64,000 nucleotides of DNA from Lactococcus sp. dk101. Lineage in GTDB: Bacteria > Bacillota > Bacilli > Lactobacillales > Streptococcaceae. Shown here piece by piece: positions 8,946-17,550 of the stretch (positions are counted from its first letter, which is position 1; each line of letters opens with the position of its first letter). Made by a program: the position numbers and the translations under genes. The stretch lies in NCBI RefSeq assembly GCF_009601055.1, contig NZ_WITI01000009.1:1-64000 (forward strand), in the 5' to 3' direction. A model generated the notes under the pieces. It saw nothing but the letters and a program-made list of their open reading frames with translations, searched no databases and was not told the origin of the DNA.

Positions 8946-10493
8946 ATGGCATTATCAAATGAACAAAAAAATAAAATGTGGGCCCTCTTAAATCAAACCC
9001 GAGGACAGATTGGTTTAACCGCCTATAAAGACTACATTTTTGGCTTACTATTTTATAAATATTTATCAGAAAAGGCCACACAATGGCTGGGAGAAGTTTT
9101 ACGAGGCGACACTTGGGAAAATGTTTATGGTCAAGATCCTGTAAGAGCCTTAGATTATATGAAACAAAAGCTTGGTTATGCCATCCAGCCTAAGGAATTT
9201 TTTAAAGATTGGGAAGCTGCCATTCATGAAGAACGATTTAACATTCCAATGATTTCAGATACATTTGGCCATTTTAATCAGCAAATTGCTTTTGAAGCGA
9301 AAGATGATTTTGAAGGTATCTTTGATGGGATGCGTTTTGATAGTTCTGATTTAGGAAGTAATGCGCAAGCTCGAGCAAGTGTGATGATCTCGATGATTGA
9401 GTTACTCTCTGCCCCCGAGTTTGATCTCTCTACAGGAGGGGACACGGTTTCAGATATCTATGAATACTTGTTAGAAAAGTTTGCGACCGTATTGGCCTCA
9501 GACATGGGACAATACTATACTCCCAAAGAAATTTCAGAGGTCATGGCTCGTATTTTGACTTTTGGTAAGGCCGACGAAGACAATTTCTCTATTTATGATC
9601 CAGCGGTCGGTTCAGCTTCTCTCTTAATTACTACCGCCAGTCATATGAAACATTCGAATCAAAGGGGAGCGATTAAATACTTTGGTCAAGAAAAAGATGC
9701 CACCCCTTACCGATTGGCTCGAATGAATTTAATGATGCATAATATTGAATACAATGATATTCAAATCCATCATGCGGACACATTGGAGAGCGATTGGCCC
9801 GATGGAGTCATTGAGGGGAAAGATACGCCTCGAATGTTTGACGCAGTGATGGCTAATCCACCTTATTCTGCCCATTGGAATAATAAGGATCGAGAAGATG
9901 ACCCACGTTTTCGTGAATATGGCATTGCGCCAAAAACCAAAGCGGACTATTCTTTCTTGTTGCATTGTTTGTACCATACCAAAGAGAGTGGCCGCGTGGC
10001 CATTATCCTCCCACACGGAGTCTTGTTTAGAGGCGCTGCGGAAGGACGGATTCGAAAAGCTTTGATTGATAAACATCAAATTGAAGCGGTGATTGGTTTT
10101 CCAGATAAACTTTTTTTGAACACAGGCATTCCTGTTTGTGTCTTAATTCTTAAAAAGAATCGAGCAAATTCGGATATTCTTTTTGTGGATGCCAGTCAAG
10201 GCTTTGAAAAGATGAAGAATCAAAAGCAATTGCGTCCAGAAGATATTGACAAGATCACTGAAACAGTCATTCATCGCAAGGCGGTTGATAAATATAGCCA
10301 CTTAGCAACGCTTGAGGAAGTCATTGAGAATGATTACAACTTAAATATTCCGCGTTATGTGGATACCTTTGAAGAGGAAGAATCGATTGATTTAGGGGCG
10401 ATTCAAGGTCAAATAGATGAAGTAGACGCAGAGATTGCGAAAGCTAACCAAACCTTAGCAAACTACTTTAAGGAACTGGGAGTGTTGAAATGA
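8946..10493 (+). CDS. hsdM: Type I modification methyltransferase subunit M
   Basis: HsdM is the N6-adenine methyltransferase of the complex. Residues 1-130 are the HsdM N-terminal domain. The SAM-binding motif I reads DPAVGSASLL near residue 217 and the catalytic motif IV reads NPPYSAHW near 303. The 515-residue length is typical. It lies 39 bases after hsdR and overlaps hsdS by four bases (ATGA), so the two are probably translationally coupled. Confidence 0.97.
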   Translation: MALSNEQKNKMWALLNQTRGQIGLTAYKDYIFGLLFYKYLSEKATQWLGEVLRGDTWENVYGQDPVRALDYMKQKLGYAIQPKEFFKDWEAAIHEERFNIPMISDTFGHFNQQIAFEAKDDFEGIFDGMRFDSSDLGSNAQARASVMISMIELLSAPEFDLSTGGDTVSDIYEYLLEKFATVLASDMGQYYTPKEISEVMARILTFGKADEDNFSIYDPAVGSASLLITTASHMKHSNQRGAIKYFGQEKDATPYRLARMNLMMHNIEYNDIQIHHADTLESDWPDGVIEGKDTPRMFDAVMANPPYSAHWNNKDREDDPRFREYGIAPKTKADYSFLLHCLYHTKESGRVAIILPHGVLFRGAAEGRIRKALIDKHQIEAVIGFPDKLFLNTGIPVCVLILKKNRANSDILFVDASQGFEKMKNQKQLRPEDIDKITETVIHRKAVDKYSHLATLEEVIENDYNLNIPRYVDTFEEEESIDLGAIQGQIDEVDAEIAKANQTLANYFKELGVLK

Positions 10494-11674
10494 AAGAAAA
10501 AGTAAAGGCTCCAGAATTAAGGTTTCCAGGATTTACGGATGATTGGGAAGAGCGTAAGTTAAAAGATGTCGTTGAAAAGCAGATAAAAGGTAAGGCTCAA
10601 TTTGAAAAATTAGCACCTGGAGATGTTGAATATCTTGATACATCAAGGTTGAATGGTGGCCAAGCAATATTAACTAACGGTCTTAAAGATGTAATGTTAG
10701 ATGATGTTTTAATTCTCTGGGATGGATCAAAAGCAGGAACTGTTTATCATGGATTTGAAGGGTCCTTAGGCTCTACACTAAAGGCTTACAGGACTTCCGC
10801 TGACTCAAAATTTGTTTACCAATATTTGAAACGTTACCAAGATAATATCTATAACAATTATAGGACGCCTAATATACCACACGTCCAAAAAGACTTTCTA
10901 GATGTATTTACGATTAGTGTACCAAGGAGCGATGAGCAAGCTAAAATTGGTTCATTCTTCAAACAATTAGATGACACTATCGCTCTTCATCAACATAAGT
11001 TAGATTTGCTCAAAGAACAGAAAAAAGGGTACTTACAAAAAATGTTCCCTAAAAATGGGGAAAAAGTTCCTGAATTGCGATTTGCGGGGGTTGCTGACGA
11101 TTGGGAACAGCGTAAGTTGGATACTATATTTAATAAAATAAGAAATGCATTTGTTGGAACTGCTACCCCTTACTATGTTGATGCTGGCCATTTCTATTTA
11201 GAATCAAATAATATTAAAAACGGTCAAATTAATAGAGATACTGAAGTGTTTATCAATGATGAATTTTATAATAAGCAAACTGACAAATTGCTTCATACAG
11301 GTGACATAGTAATGGTTCAATCTGGGCATGTTGGACACACAGCAGTAATCCCACAAGAACTGGATGGGACGGCAGCTCATGCTCTCATTATGTTTACAGA
11401 TTACAAAGAAAAAACTGATTCATTTTTCTTGAATTATCAATTCCAAACTTACAAATCTAAAATAAAATTAGACAAGATAACGACAGGTAATACAATTAAA
11501 CATATTTTGTCTTCCGAAATGAAAGAATTTTTTATAGATTATCCTAGTTATGAAGAACAACAAAAAATCGGCTCATTCTTCCAACAATTAGACAACACTA
11601 TCACTCTTCATCAGCGTAAATTAGATTTGCTTAAAGAACAGAAAAAAGGCTTTTTACAAAAGATGTTTGTTTAG
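10490..11674 (+). CDS. hsdS: Type I specificity subunit S with two target-recognition domains
   Basis: HsdS determines the bipartite DNA target for both methylation and cleavage. The 394 residues show the normal circular twofold plan. The first half starts APELRFPGFTDDWEERKL (about 7-24) and ends LLKEQKKGYLQKMF. The second starts VPELRFAGVADDWEQRKL (about 193-210) and ends LLKEQKKGFLQKMF. The conserved parts are near-duplicates, whereas the two variable domains between them are unrelated. Such repeats allow domain exchange by recombination with other lactococcal hsdS genes. Confidence 0.96.
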   Translation: MKEKVKAPELRFPGFTDDWEERKLKDVVEKQIKGKAQFEKLAPGDVEYLDTSRLNGGQAILTNGLKDVMLDDVLILWDGSKAGTVYHGFEGSLGSTLKAYRTSADSKFVYQYLKRYQDNIYNNYRTPNIPHVQKDFLDVFTISVPRSDEQAKIGSFFKQLDDTIALHQHKLDLLKEQKKGYLQKMFPKNGEKVPELRFAGVADDWEQRKLDTIFNKIRNAFVGTATPYYVDAGHFYLESNNIKNGQINRDTEVFINDEFYNKQTDKLLHTGDIVMVQSGHVGHTAVIPQELDGTAAHALIMFTDYKEKTDSFFLNYQFQTYKSKIKLDKITTGNTIKHILSSEMKEFFIDYPSYEEQQKIGSFFQQLDNTITLHQRKLDLLKEQKKGFLQKMFV

Positions 11675-11713
11675 GGTCTATAATTAGATAATAACCCCTA
11701 AGAAATCAAATAA

Positions 11714-11760
11714 AAACAGCCCCTATAATCCAAATTCTAGATTATAGGGGCTGTTTATTT
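11714..11760 (+). terminator. Rho-independent terminator after the hsd operon
   Basis: A perfect inverted repeat of about 17 bp (AAACAGCCCCTATAATC and its complement) with a 9-base loop is followed by TTTATTTATTTT. It ends the hsd transcript before the GIY-YIG gene; the A-rich left side could let it act in both directions. Confidence 0.9.
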
Positions 11761-11796
11761 ATTTTAATGTTATAATAACCCCAAAAGGAGGACGTT

Positions 11797-12630
11797 ATGC
11801 CATACCATATATTTATTAATCGAGAATCTGGAAATGATAATATTTCTATTTTTTATGATGAACCTACTTTTGTAGTTATTGCCAATAAAGACGATTTACC
11901 AGCAATTCAATTAATTGAGGAATCTCAAAAACCAGGTATATATATATTACTAGGAGATAATAAACGTTATGTAGGTCAAGCCTCTAATTCTATTTTTTCT
12001 AGGTTACAACAACACAATACAAATAAACCATGGTGGAACAAATTAATATTTTTTGGACGTGAAGATGGGCATCTATCTAAAGCACAACTAGATCTTTTAG
12101 AACGTTTAATCATTGAAAAAATGAATACTGCTAATATTGATTTAGATAATAGCACTCAAGGAAATAAAAGCTATATTGATAAATTAAGCAAATTTTCAGC
12201 TCTGTCATTATGGAATAAGGTTGAGAAACTATTGAATGATGTTGCCAATATCGATTTATTTGATTCAGAACACATTCAAACTGAAGATAATAGTGACAAC
12301 TCAACTCTAAATAGTCATATATCAATCATATTTGGAGAATCATTATATACTGGGAAATCATATAGAGATATATTTACGCAATTAGTTTCTAATTTAGTAT
12401 TATCCGCAGAGTCGGATAAATTGATTCCTTTAATGAGTCCTAATGAACCCAATACAGTACAAATACTTGGCAATAGAGAACATATATCAGCTAAAGGGAC
12501 GAAGTTGACTAAACCAATAGAACTAACTAAATACCATATGTATGTTAATTTTTCAAAAATAGGCTTATACAATCAAATCAAAAAATTAGCTGAACTGACT
12601 GGAAAAAAAGTTATATTTGAAAGGTGGTAA
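11797..12630 (+). CDS. GIY-YIG nuclease-like protein beside the restriction locus
   Basis: The start has an AAAGGAGG ribosome site. Residues 48-115 carry the GIY-YIG pattern: PGIYILLGDNKRYVGQAS, an Arg in IFSRLQQH, then LERLIIEKM with the expected Glu. The remaining 160 residues are a C-terminal domain I cannot name; its end (NFSKIGLYNQIKKLAELTG) looks like a small DNA-binding or DUF4357-like module. Proteins of this sort often lie next to type I systems, but a role in restriction, repair or recombination cannot be assigned here. The stop lies eight bases before the start of the downstream recombinase gene, so the two are probably cotranscribed. Confidence 0.7.
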   Translation: MPYHIFINRESGNDNISIFYDEPTFVVIANKDDLPAIQLIEESQKPGIYILLGDNKRYVGQASNSIFSRLQQHNTNKPWWNKLIFFGREDGHLSKAQLDLLERLIIEKMNTANIDLDNSTQGNKSYIDKLSKFSALSLWNKVEKLLNDVANIDLFDSEHIQTEDNSDNSTLNSHISIIFGESLYTGKSYRDIFTQLVSNLVLSAESDKLIPLMSPNEPNTVQILGNREHISAKGTKLTKPIELTKYHMYVNFSKIGLYNQIKKLAELTGKKVIFERW

Positions 12631-12635
12631 TTCAT

Positions 12636-13226
12636 ATGGTTCAACAAATCGTCCTCCCCATCAAAGATTCAAACATTTTAAAAATGGTTCAAGATACCTT
12701 GCTTGATAGTTTTCGTGCAGGGCGTCGCAATTACACCATCTTTCAAGTGGGGAAAGCCACTCTCTTAAGGGTAAGTGATGTCATGAAACTTAAAAAATCA
12801 GATGTCTTTAATCCTGATGGAACGGTTAAACAAACCGCTTTTATTCATGATCAAAAAACAGGAAAAGCGAATACGTTATATTTGAAACCAGTACAACAAG
12901 ATTTATTAATTTATCATGATTGGCTGGTCCAACAAAATCTTAATTCTGAGTGGTTGTTTCCCTCAACGACTCACCCAGACCGTCACATCACCGAAAAGCA
13001 ATTTTATAAGGTCATGGCACGTGTTGGTGATCTTTTAGGAATCAACTATCTAGGGACGCATACCATGCGTAAAACAGGCGCTTATCGTGTTTATACGCAG
13101 TCGAATTATAATATTGGTTTAGTCATGCATTTATTAAACCATTCAAGCGAAGCCATGACTTTAGCATATCTTGGATTGGACCAAGCAAGTCGAGAGAACA
13201 TATTAGACCAAATTGATTTTGGGTAA
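12636..13226 (+). CDS. Tyrosine recombinase associated with the type I RM locus
   Basis: The ATG at 12636 is preferred because AAGGTGG lies at 12621-12627. The 196 residues form a catalytic domain only, with no arm-binding domain. The active-site set is visible: Arg in TLLRVSDV, HTMRKTG (H-x-x-R), LLNHSS (H) and the tyrosine in TLAYLGLD. Small recombinases of this type beside hsdS genes are known to swap specificity domains; here only one hsdS is in view, so the substrate may be another plasmid or the chromosome. It forms a pair with the GIY-YIG gene. Confidence 0.88.
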   Translation: MVQQIVLPIKDSNILKMVQDTLLDSFRAGRRNYTIFQVGKATLLRVSDVMKLKKSDVFNPDGTVKQTAFIHDQKTGKANTLYLKPVQQDLLIYHDWLVQQNLNSEWLFPSTTHPDRHITEKQFYKVMARVGDLLGINYLGTHTMRKTGAYRVYTQSNYNIGLVMHLLNHSSEAMTLAYLGLDQASRENILDQIDFG

Positions 13227-13242
13227 TGAATGTTTAGAACTT

Positions 13243-13273
13243 AGTAGTCGTCCAAAAACGACTACTTTTTTTG
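13243..13273 (+). terminator. Terminator after the recombinase gene
   Basis: The stem AGTAGTCGT / ACGACTACT with a short A-rich loop is followed by seven T. Confidence 0.88.
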
Positions 13274-13329
13274 TTGTTGCCAAATATAACTTCTGACATA
13301 CAATTTTTAGCAATTACACGATCCATTTA

Positions 13330-13409
13330 TCGAATCCTCCGGACTTCTTCAACCACACTGAAAGGGAGGGAACACTCTTCGGCTTCTCGGTATCTACAGA
13401 AATAAAGGT
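13330..13409 (+). mobile_element. Small decayed IS6-family transposase fragment
   Basis: About 80 bases resemble the 3' end of the IS1216/ISS1 transposase (GGAACACTCTTCGGCTTCTC, then GGTATCTACAGAAATAAAGG). No terminal repeat remains. It runs directly into a small toxin-like reading frame. Confidence 0.6.
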
Positions 13410-13517
13410 ATGTTAGTGACTGCAATTTGTAGTTTCCTAATCAGCTTGCTTACGTTTGTCATCTTGTTGATTAAAAAATCACCAAAAATAAGAACCGTCT
13501 CAACTTTGTCTAGTTAA
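13410..13517 (+). CDS. Small holin-like/type I toxin-like peptide, possibly a remnant
   Basis: A 35-codon frame encodes a single hydrophobic segment, LVTAICSFLISLLTFVILL, followed by a basic tail IKKSPKIR. This is the form of the small holin-like or TxpA/Fst-type toxins of Gram-positive bacteria. Directly downstream are AGAACCGT / ACGGTTCT arms and a TTTGCAGCAAGTC stretch that resembles the GAAGCAAGTCC stretch in the better-preserved locus at 47440-47770. There is no clear ribosome site, because the upstream side is IS debris, so the locus may be dead. Confidence 0.4.
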   Translation: MLVTAICSFLISLLTFVILLIKKSPKIRTVSTLSS

Positions 13518-13701
13518 CGGTTCTCGAACTAAATACGACCACCGACTTTTACTCGGCTATATTGGACTTGTTTGCAGCAAGTCATTTTCCCTTATTATAT
13601 GACTTTTTTCAATCGTTTTATTTTCTTGATAGTTATCAATTTTTATCTGTAAGGGTAGCGCTATACTAGTATCATAAAGAAGATTAAAGGAAGTAGAAAA
13701 T

Positions 13702-14649
13702 ATGGCAAAAATAACACTGAACTTTCAAAAACGACTTCAACAACACAGTAATCACTTGGTTATCCTCTCAGCCATTCTCATTGTACTCGGATACCTTGGT
13801 AAATATGGTGTAAATCAAATATGGATTTGGAATTCGACAATGATTATTGCAAGTATTATCGGTTTTATACCTGTTGCAATTCATGCCTATCAAGCAATCA
13901 AAGTGAAACAAATTTCGATTGACCTGCTAGTTTCTATTGCAGTTATCGGTGCTTTGTTCATCGGTGAATATGAAGAATCAGCAATTGTCACTTTTCTCTT
14001 CGCTTTCGGTGGATTTTTGGAGAAAAAAACGCTTGAAAAAACGCGATCAAGTATCAAAGAACTCACGAATATGGCACCCAGCACAGCCCTATCTGCTGAT
14101 GGCGAAGAAATAGATATTGATGAAGTTGAAATTGGTGATAAACTTTTAGTAAAAACAGGACGTCAAGTTCCTGTTGATGGTCATATTTACCAAGGGTCTG
14201 GCTATGTCAACGAAGCCAGCATCACAGGTGAATCACGTGAAATCAGAAAGGAAACTGGTGCTAAGGTTTTTGCAGGTTCTATCTTAGAAAATGGTACAAT
14301 TTACGTAGAAGCAGAAAAAGTTGGTGAAGATACAACTTTTGGTAAAATCATTGAACTGGTTGAAGAAGCCCAAGATACCAAATCTCCTGCTGAGAAATTC
14401 ATCGACCGCTTTGCTAAGTATTACACGCCAGCGGTACTTGTTATTGCAGCTATTGCTTGGGTTTTTAGTCATAATCTAGAGCTAGCCATCACGATTCTCG
14501 TACTCGGTTGTCCTGGTGCCCTCGTGATTGGTGCGCCTGTTTCAAATGTTGCAGGAATCGGTAATGGTGCAAAAAGAGGTGTCCTTATTAAGGGAGGTGA
14601 TGTTATGGGTTCTGTTGCGAAGTTTGAAAATCAAACGCGCCCTCTCTGA
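13702..14649 (+). pseudogene. Heavy-metal P-type ATPase, truncated by IS1216-like element
   Basis: P1B-type ATPases export metal ions such as cadmium, zinc or copper. The N-terminal 302 residues are intact: six likely membrane segments, an actuator domain with TGES (ASITGESR near residue 175), and the transmembrane LGCPGALVIGAP near 270. The usual CPC is CPG here. The gene is cut at 14607, just before the DKTGT phosphorylation site; the last 14 residues are read from the IS end. Without the phosphorylation and nucleotide-binding domains it cannot be active. The start has an AAAGGAAG ribosome site. Confidence 0.92.
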
Positions 14650-15416
14650 ACTCCAAATATCTTAGGCTGGTATTCCCATTAATACCTTGATTTCAGTAGA
14701 CACCGAAAAGCCGAAGAGCGTTCCATTTCTTCGGTTCTTTTTGTATATTCCTCGAATTGTCTCCATACCATTGATCGTAGTTGAGGCAGTGCGTAGACTT
14801 CGATAAAATTTATTGCGACGTTTAATTGAGCGGTGATCTTGTTCAATTAAATTGTTAAGATACTTAACCGTTCGATGCTCGGTCTTAGTATATAAACCAT
14901 TTTTCTGTAATTTTCTAAACGCAGAAGCTATAGAAGGTGCTTTATCGGTCACAACAACTCTCGGTTGACCAAATTGTTTATGAAGTCGCTTTAAAAAAGC
15001 ATAGGCTGCTTGAGTATCTCTTTTCTTTCGCAACCAAATATCTAAAGTTAAGCCATCCGCATCAATTGCTCGGTAGAGATAATGCCACTTCCCTTTAATT
15101 TTGATATAGGTTGCGTCCATTTTCCAGGAAGAGAAGGATTGTCTATTTTTCTTTTTCCAAAGGTGGTAGAGAACTTTACTGTATTCCTGCACCCAACGAT
15201 AAATAGTAGTGTGACTCACCTGTATTCCTCGTTCATAAAGAATTTCTTGAACGTCACGATAGCTCAAATTATAACGGAGATAGTAACCTACTGCAACAAT
15301 AATTACGTCTTTTTGAAATTGCTTGCCTTTAAAATGGTTCATATTCCCTAACCTCACTATCTTTTTTCTTCATTTTACACTAAAATAGACTTAAAGAAAA
15401 ACTTTGCAACAGAACC
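14608..15416 (-). mobile_element. IS6-family insertion sequence (IS1216/ISS1 type), complete
   Basis: The 809-bp element has terminal repeats GGTTCTGTTGC on the left and GCAACAGAACC on the right, with one transposase gene. The 8 bases on each side do not match, so there is no target duplication: both flanking genes are truncated, as expected after IS-mediated fusion and deletion. Confidence 0.93.
14662..15342 (-). CDS. IS6-family transposase
   Basis: The start at MNHFKGKQF gives 226 residues, the family length. It has an N-terminal HTH (VSHTTIYRWVQEY) and the DDE core: D in WKMDATYIK, D in VVVTDKAPS and E in NNLIEQDHR. It is near IS1216 and ISS1 from memory. The alanine after the first catalytic D (MDATY for the usual MDETY) is a small oddity that does not remove the acidic residue. 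Confidence 0.95.
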   Translation of the reverse strand: MNHFKGKQFQKDVIIVAVGYYLRYNLSYRDVQEILYERGIQVSHTTIYRWVQEYSKVLYHLWKKKNRQSFSSWKMDATYIKIKGKWHYLYRAIDADGLTLDIWLRKKRDTQAAYAFLKRLHKQFGQPRVVVTDKAPSIASAFRKLQKNGLYTKTEHRTVKYLNNLIEQDHRSIKRRNKFYRSLRTASTTINGMETIRGIYKKNRRNGTLFGFSVSTEIKVLMGIPA

Positions 15417-16202
15417 ACCTAGTCTGTTGAACCGTTTTTCAAGTCCTTTACCAATGCCCCAAAAATCAGTCATTTTTGGAAGTGTCCAGACTTTTTCAGG
15501 AACATCTTCATAATGAATTAATGCCCTCATATTAGAAGTGTGTTTTGCGTAATTATCCATTGCAAGCTTTGCAAGTAATGGATTGTCTCCCATACCAACG
15601 GTAACATACAATCCTAGTGTTTCATAGACTTCTCTTTGGAGTTTCTGAGCTATTAGGTCAATCTGTTCATATCTATTCTTAACATCAGGAAAGAAAAGAT
15701 CTAAGGATTCCGTAACATCAAGAAAGGACTCATCAATCGAGTAAGAATGTATTTCTTCTATCGAAGTATAATTCTGCAAAATACGGTTCATCTTGATATT
15801 GTATTCGATATATAATGCCATTTGTGGTGGGACAATATAGGTTCGTTTAGCCCATGACTCGGTAAATGCAACGTATTCTACTGTCGGCTCTGTTCTTTGT
15901 CCATAAATGTCTGTATGTGTCTTATACCATGCGGAATAGTTAAATTTTCTACTTTCTAGATGGAAAGGGAAATCCCTGGCACGACTCACGTTTGATTTGC
16001 CAAAAACTTCTTTGAACTTTGGACTTGAAGCTAATGTTAGACCGTAGGAATTGTCAGCCCTGCTCATCACACACAACGAGGTTGTAAGAGGTGGCAAGCC
16101 TCGTTGAACACATTCAATTGAAGCATAATTTGACTTCACATCTTCAAAAAGAATTGCCCTTCTCGGTTCTTTTTCATAATCAAAATAGCCTTGTTTTATC
16201 AT
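15375..16202 (-). pseudogene. umuC: Y-family DNA polymerase (UmuC/ImpB type), 3' end removed by IS
   Basis: UmuC-like polymerases of lactococcal plasmids give UV tolerance by translesion synthesis. About 262 native residues remain. Residues 18-35 (ILFEDVKSNYASIE) hold the first acidic residue of the active site and YSIDESFLDVT near 148 holds the other two. The little-finger domain and C-terminus are missing because the IS1216-like element starts at 15416; the last residues shown are IS sequence. It is likely inactive. A terminator at 16231-16255 separates it from the partition genes. Confidence 0.88.
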
Positions 16203-16230
16203 AGAACAATTATACTTTATTTTTTCAAAA

Positions 16231-16255
16231 AAAAAGTCTATTTCTAGACTTTTTT
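16231..16255 (-). terminator. Terminator between the partition genes and umuC
   Basis: The hairpin AAGTCTA TTTC TAGACTT has T runs on both sides in the proper strand sense, so it can end the leftward repB-par transcript. Confidence 0.75.
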
Positions 16256-16493
16256 ATTTCATATTTTTAATTAAATCATTGAAAAATCTCGAAGCTGATG
16301 GATATCCTTGTTCTTTTGCGATTAAATTCAATTTTTTCCTTACAGATGGCTGCAAACTAAAAGTATAATTTTTTGTTTTCTCTACATCATCTACGAAACT
16401 TGGGATGTCTAGTTCTTCTGTTTTGTCTTTTGTTATCTGATTCTGATTTTTTATCGAATTTGTTATTTTTGTGTTATTAGGTTCAAATGCCAT
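16254..16493 (-). CDS. Small ParB-like/RHH DNA-binding partition protein
   Basis: The 79-residue protein has a disordered polar N-terminus (MAFEPNNTKITNSIKNQNQ) and a C-terminal ribbon-helix-helix-like fold (NYTFSLQPSVRKKLNLIAKE, then YPSASRFFNDLIKNM). It follows parA with an AGGAG site. In type Ib partition systems such a protein binds the centromere and represses the operon, handing the plasmid to ParA. Confidence 0.8.
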   Translation of the reverse strand: MAFEPNNTKITNSIKNQNQITKDKTEELDIPSFVDDVEKTKNYTFSLQPSVRKKLNLIAKEQGYPSASRFFNDLIKNMK

Positions 16494-16602
16494 TTTAATT
16501 CTCCTATACTTACGAGTCTACTTATATATGTTCAACATATGTTATACTTACCATTATAAATATGACATATATTTAATATTCATACATATATTTATTTTTT
16601 TA
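16494..16602. other. AT-rich spacer between the partition genes, possible centromere
   Basis: The 109-base spacer holds overlapping near-palindromic words (TATATGTTCAACATATG, then ATATGACATATAT). A second candidate is at 17484-17518, upstream of parA, where AAGTATAAATATAT faces AAATATACTTATACTT. Either could be the site bound by the small RHH protein. Confidence 0.35.
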
Positions 16603-17406
16603 TTAAACATTAGTTATTCTGTTTGTTATTTCAGAAAATGTTATATCGATACTTTCAAAGAATTGCTTTTGCTTGTTGAATACATTTTTATCATTTTGTA
16701 ATGCAGAAATGGAAAGCCTATCAAGTGTACTTCTATTAAAAAGTTCCTTTTCAGGAATTACTCCAATTACTGAATTATCATTTTCTAACGCATTTAACAA
16801 CTCATGAGAAGATTTCGTATTATGTTTTACCATATTAGCTACATAAAATAATTTCGCTGTAAAATACGATTTTCTTGTCGCATAATCAATCGCTTCACTT
16901 TTTAGTTCTTCTATGCGTGCCTCTAAATTAAATTTCGCATTAAAGCCATGTTCACTAGGAGTAATAGGACTAATAATTGAGTTACTAACTATGAGTGCAT
17001 TTTTTGTTGCTGTCGAAAAATCTGGATGTGTATCTATTATAAGATGGTCATATGTTTCTAGTTCTAATCTTTCATAATTATCAGAAAGCCAAAGATAGAA
17101 TAACATATTCTTATTTGTTTTGTTCTCGATATCTTTTTCAATAGTATCTAATCGAGTGTCTCCTGCAATAATACTTATATTGTCAGTTATAACTCTTGGA
17201 ATCACTTTTCCTTTTCCTATAAAAATATTTCCAACAGAATCCTCATTATCATAAATATTATATATTTGAGATAAATTACACTGATGGTCAAAATCAAAAA
17301 ACAATACTTTTTTGCCTTTACTCGCCAAATATTCTCCATAATTATAGGCTAAAGTTGTTTTTCCAACTCCACCTTTAATCGCTGAAAATGTTGTTATATT
17401 CATCAT
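16603..17406 (-). CDS. parA: ParA-type plasmid partition ATPase
   Basis: The 267-residue protein starts MMNITTFSAIKGGVGKTTLA, the deviant Walker A KGGVGKT of ParA/MinD ATPases. Motif A' reads FFDFDHQCNLSQ near residue 37 and the Walker B-like DHLIIDTHPDF lies near 119. The start has AAAGGAG. It is downstream of repB on the same strand, the usual rep-par order, and separates plasmid copies at division. Confidence 0.95.
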   Translation of the reverse strand: MMNITTFSAIKGGVGKTTLAYNYGEYLASKGKKVLFFDFDHQCNLSQIYNIYDNEDSVGNIFIGKGKVIPRVITDNISIIAGDTRLDTIEKDIENKTNKNMLFYLWLSDNYERLELETYDHLIIDTHPDFSTATKNALIVSNSIISPITPSEHGFNAKFNLEARIEELKSEAIDYATRKSYFTAKLFYVANMVKHNTKSSHELLNALENDNSVIGVIPEKELFNRSTLDRLSISALQNDKNVFNKQKQFFESIDITFSEITNRITNV

Positions 17407-17550
17407 TTTATCTCCTTTACGATGAAATTATATTTATTATGTATACGTATATTGTATCATTATAAATATTGAGTGTCAAGTAAAAGTATAAATATATTTG
17501 TTAAATATACTTATACTTTTTTATTGTATGTATGATTACCTAAAAAGATA
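17407..17550 (-). promoter_or_regulatory. Very AT-rich spacer upstream of parA with an inverted repeat
   Basis: The spacer between repB and parA has a long imperfect inverted repeat at 17484-17518, then a TATATTGT-rich stretch near 17445. It probably holds the par promoter with the operator or centromere of the RHH protein. This is judged from sequence form and position only. Confidence 0.35.
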
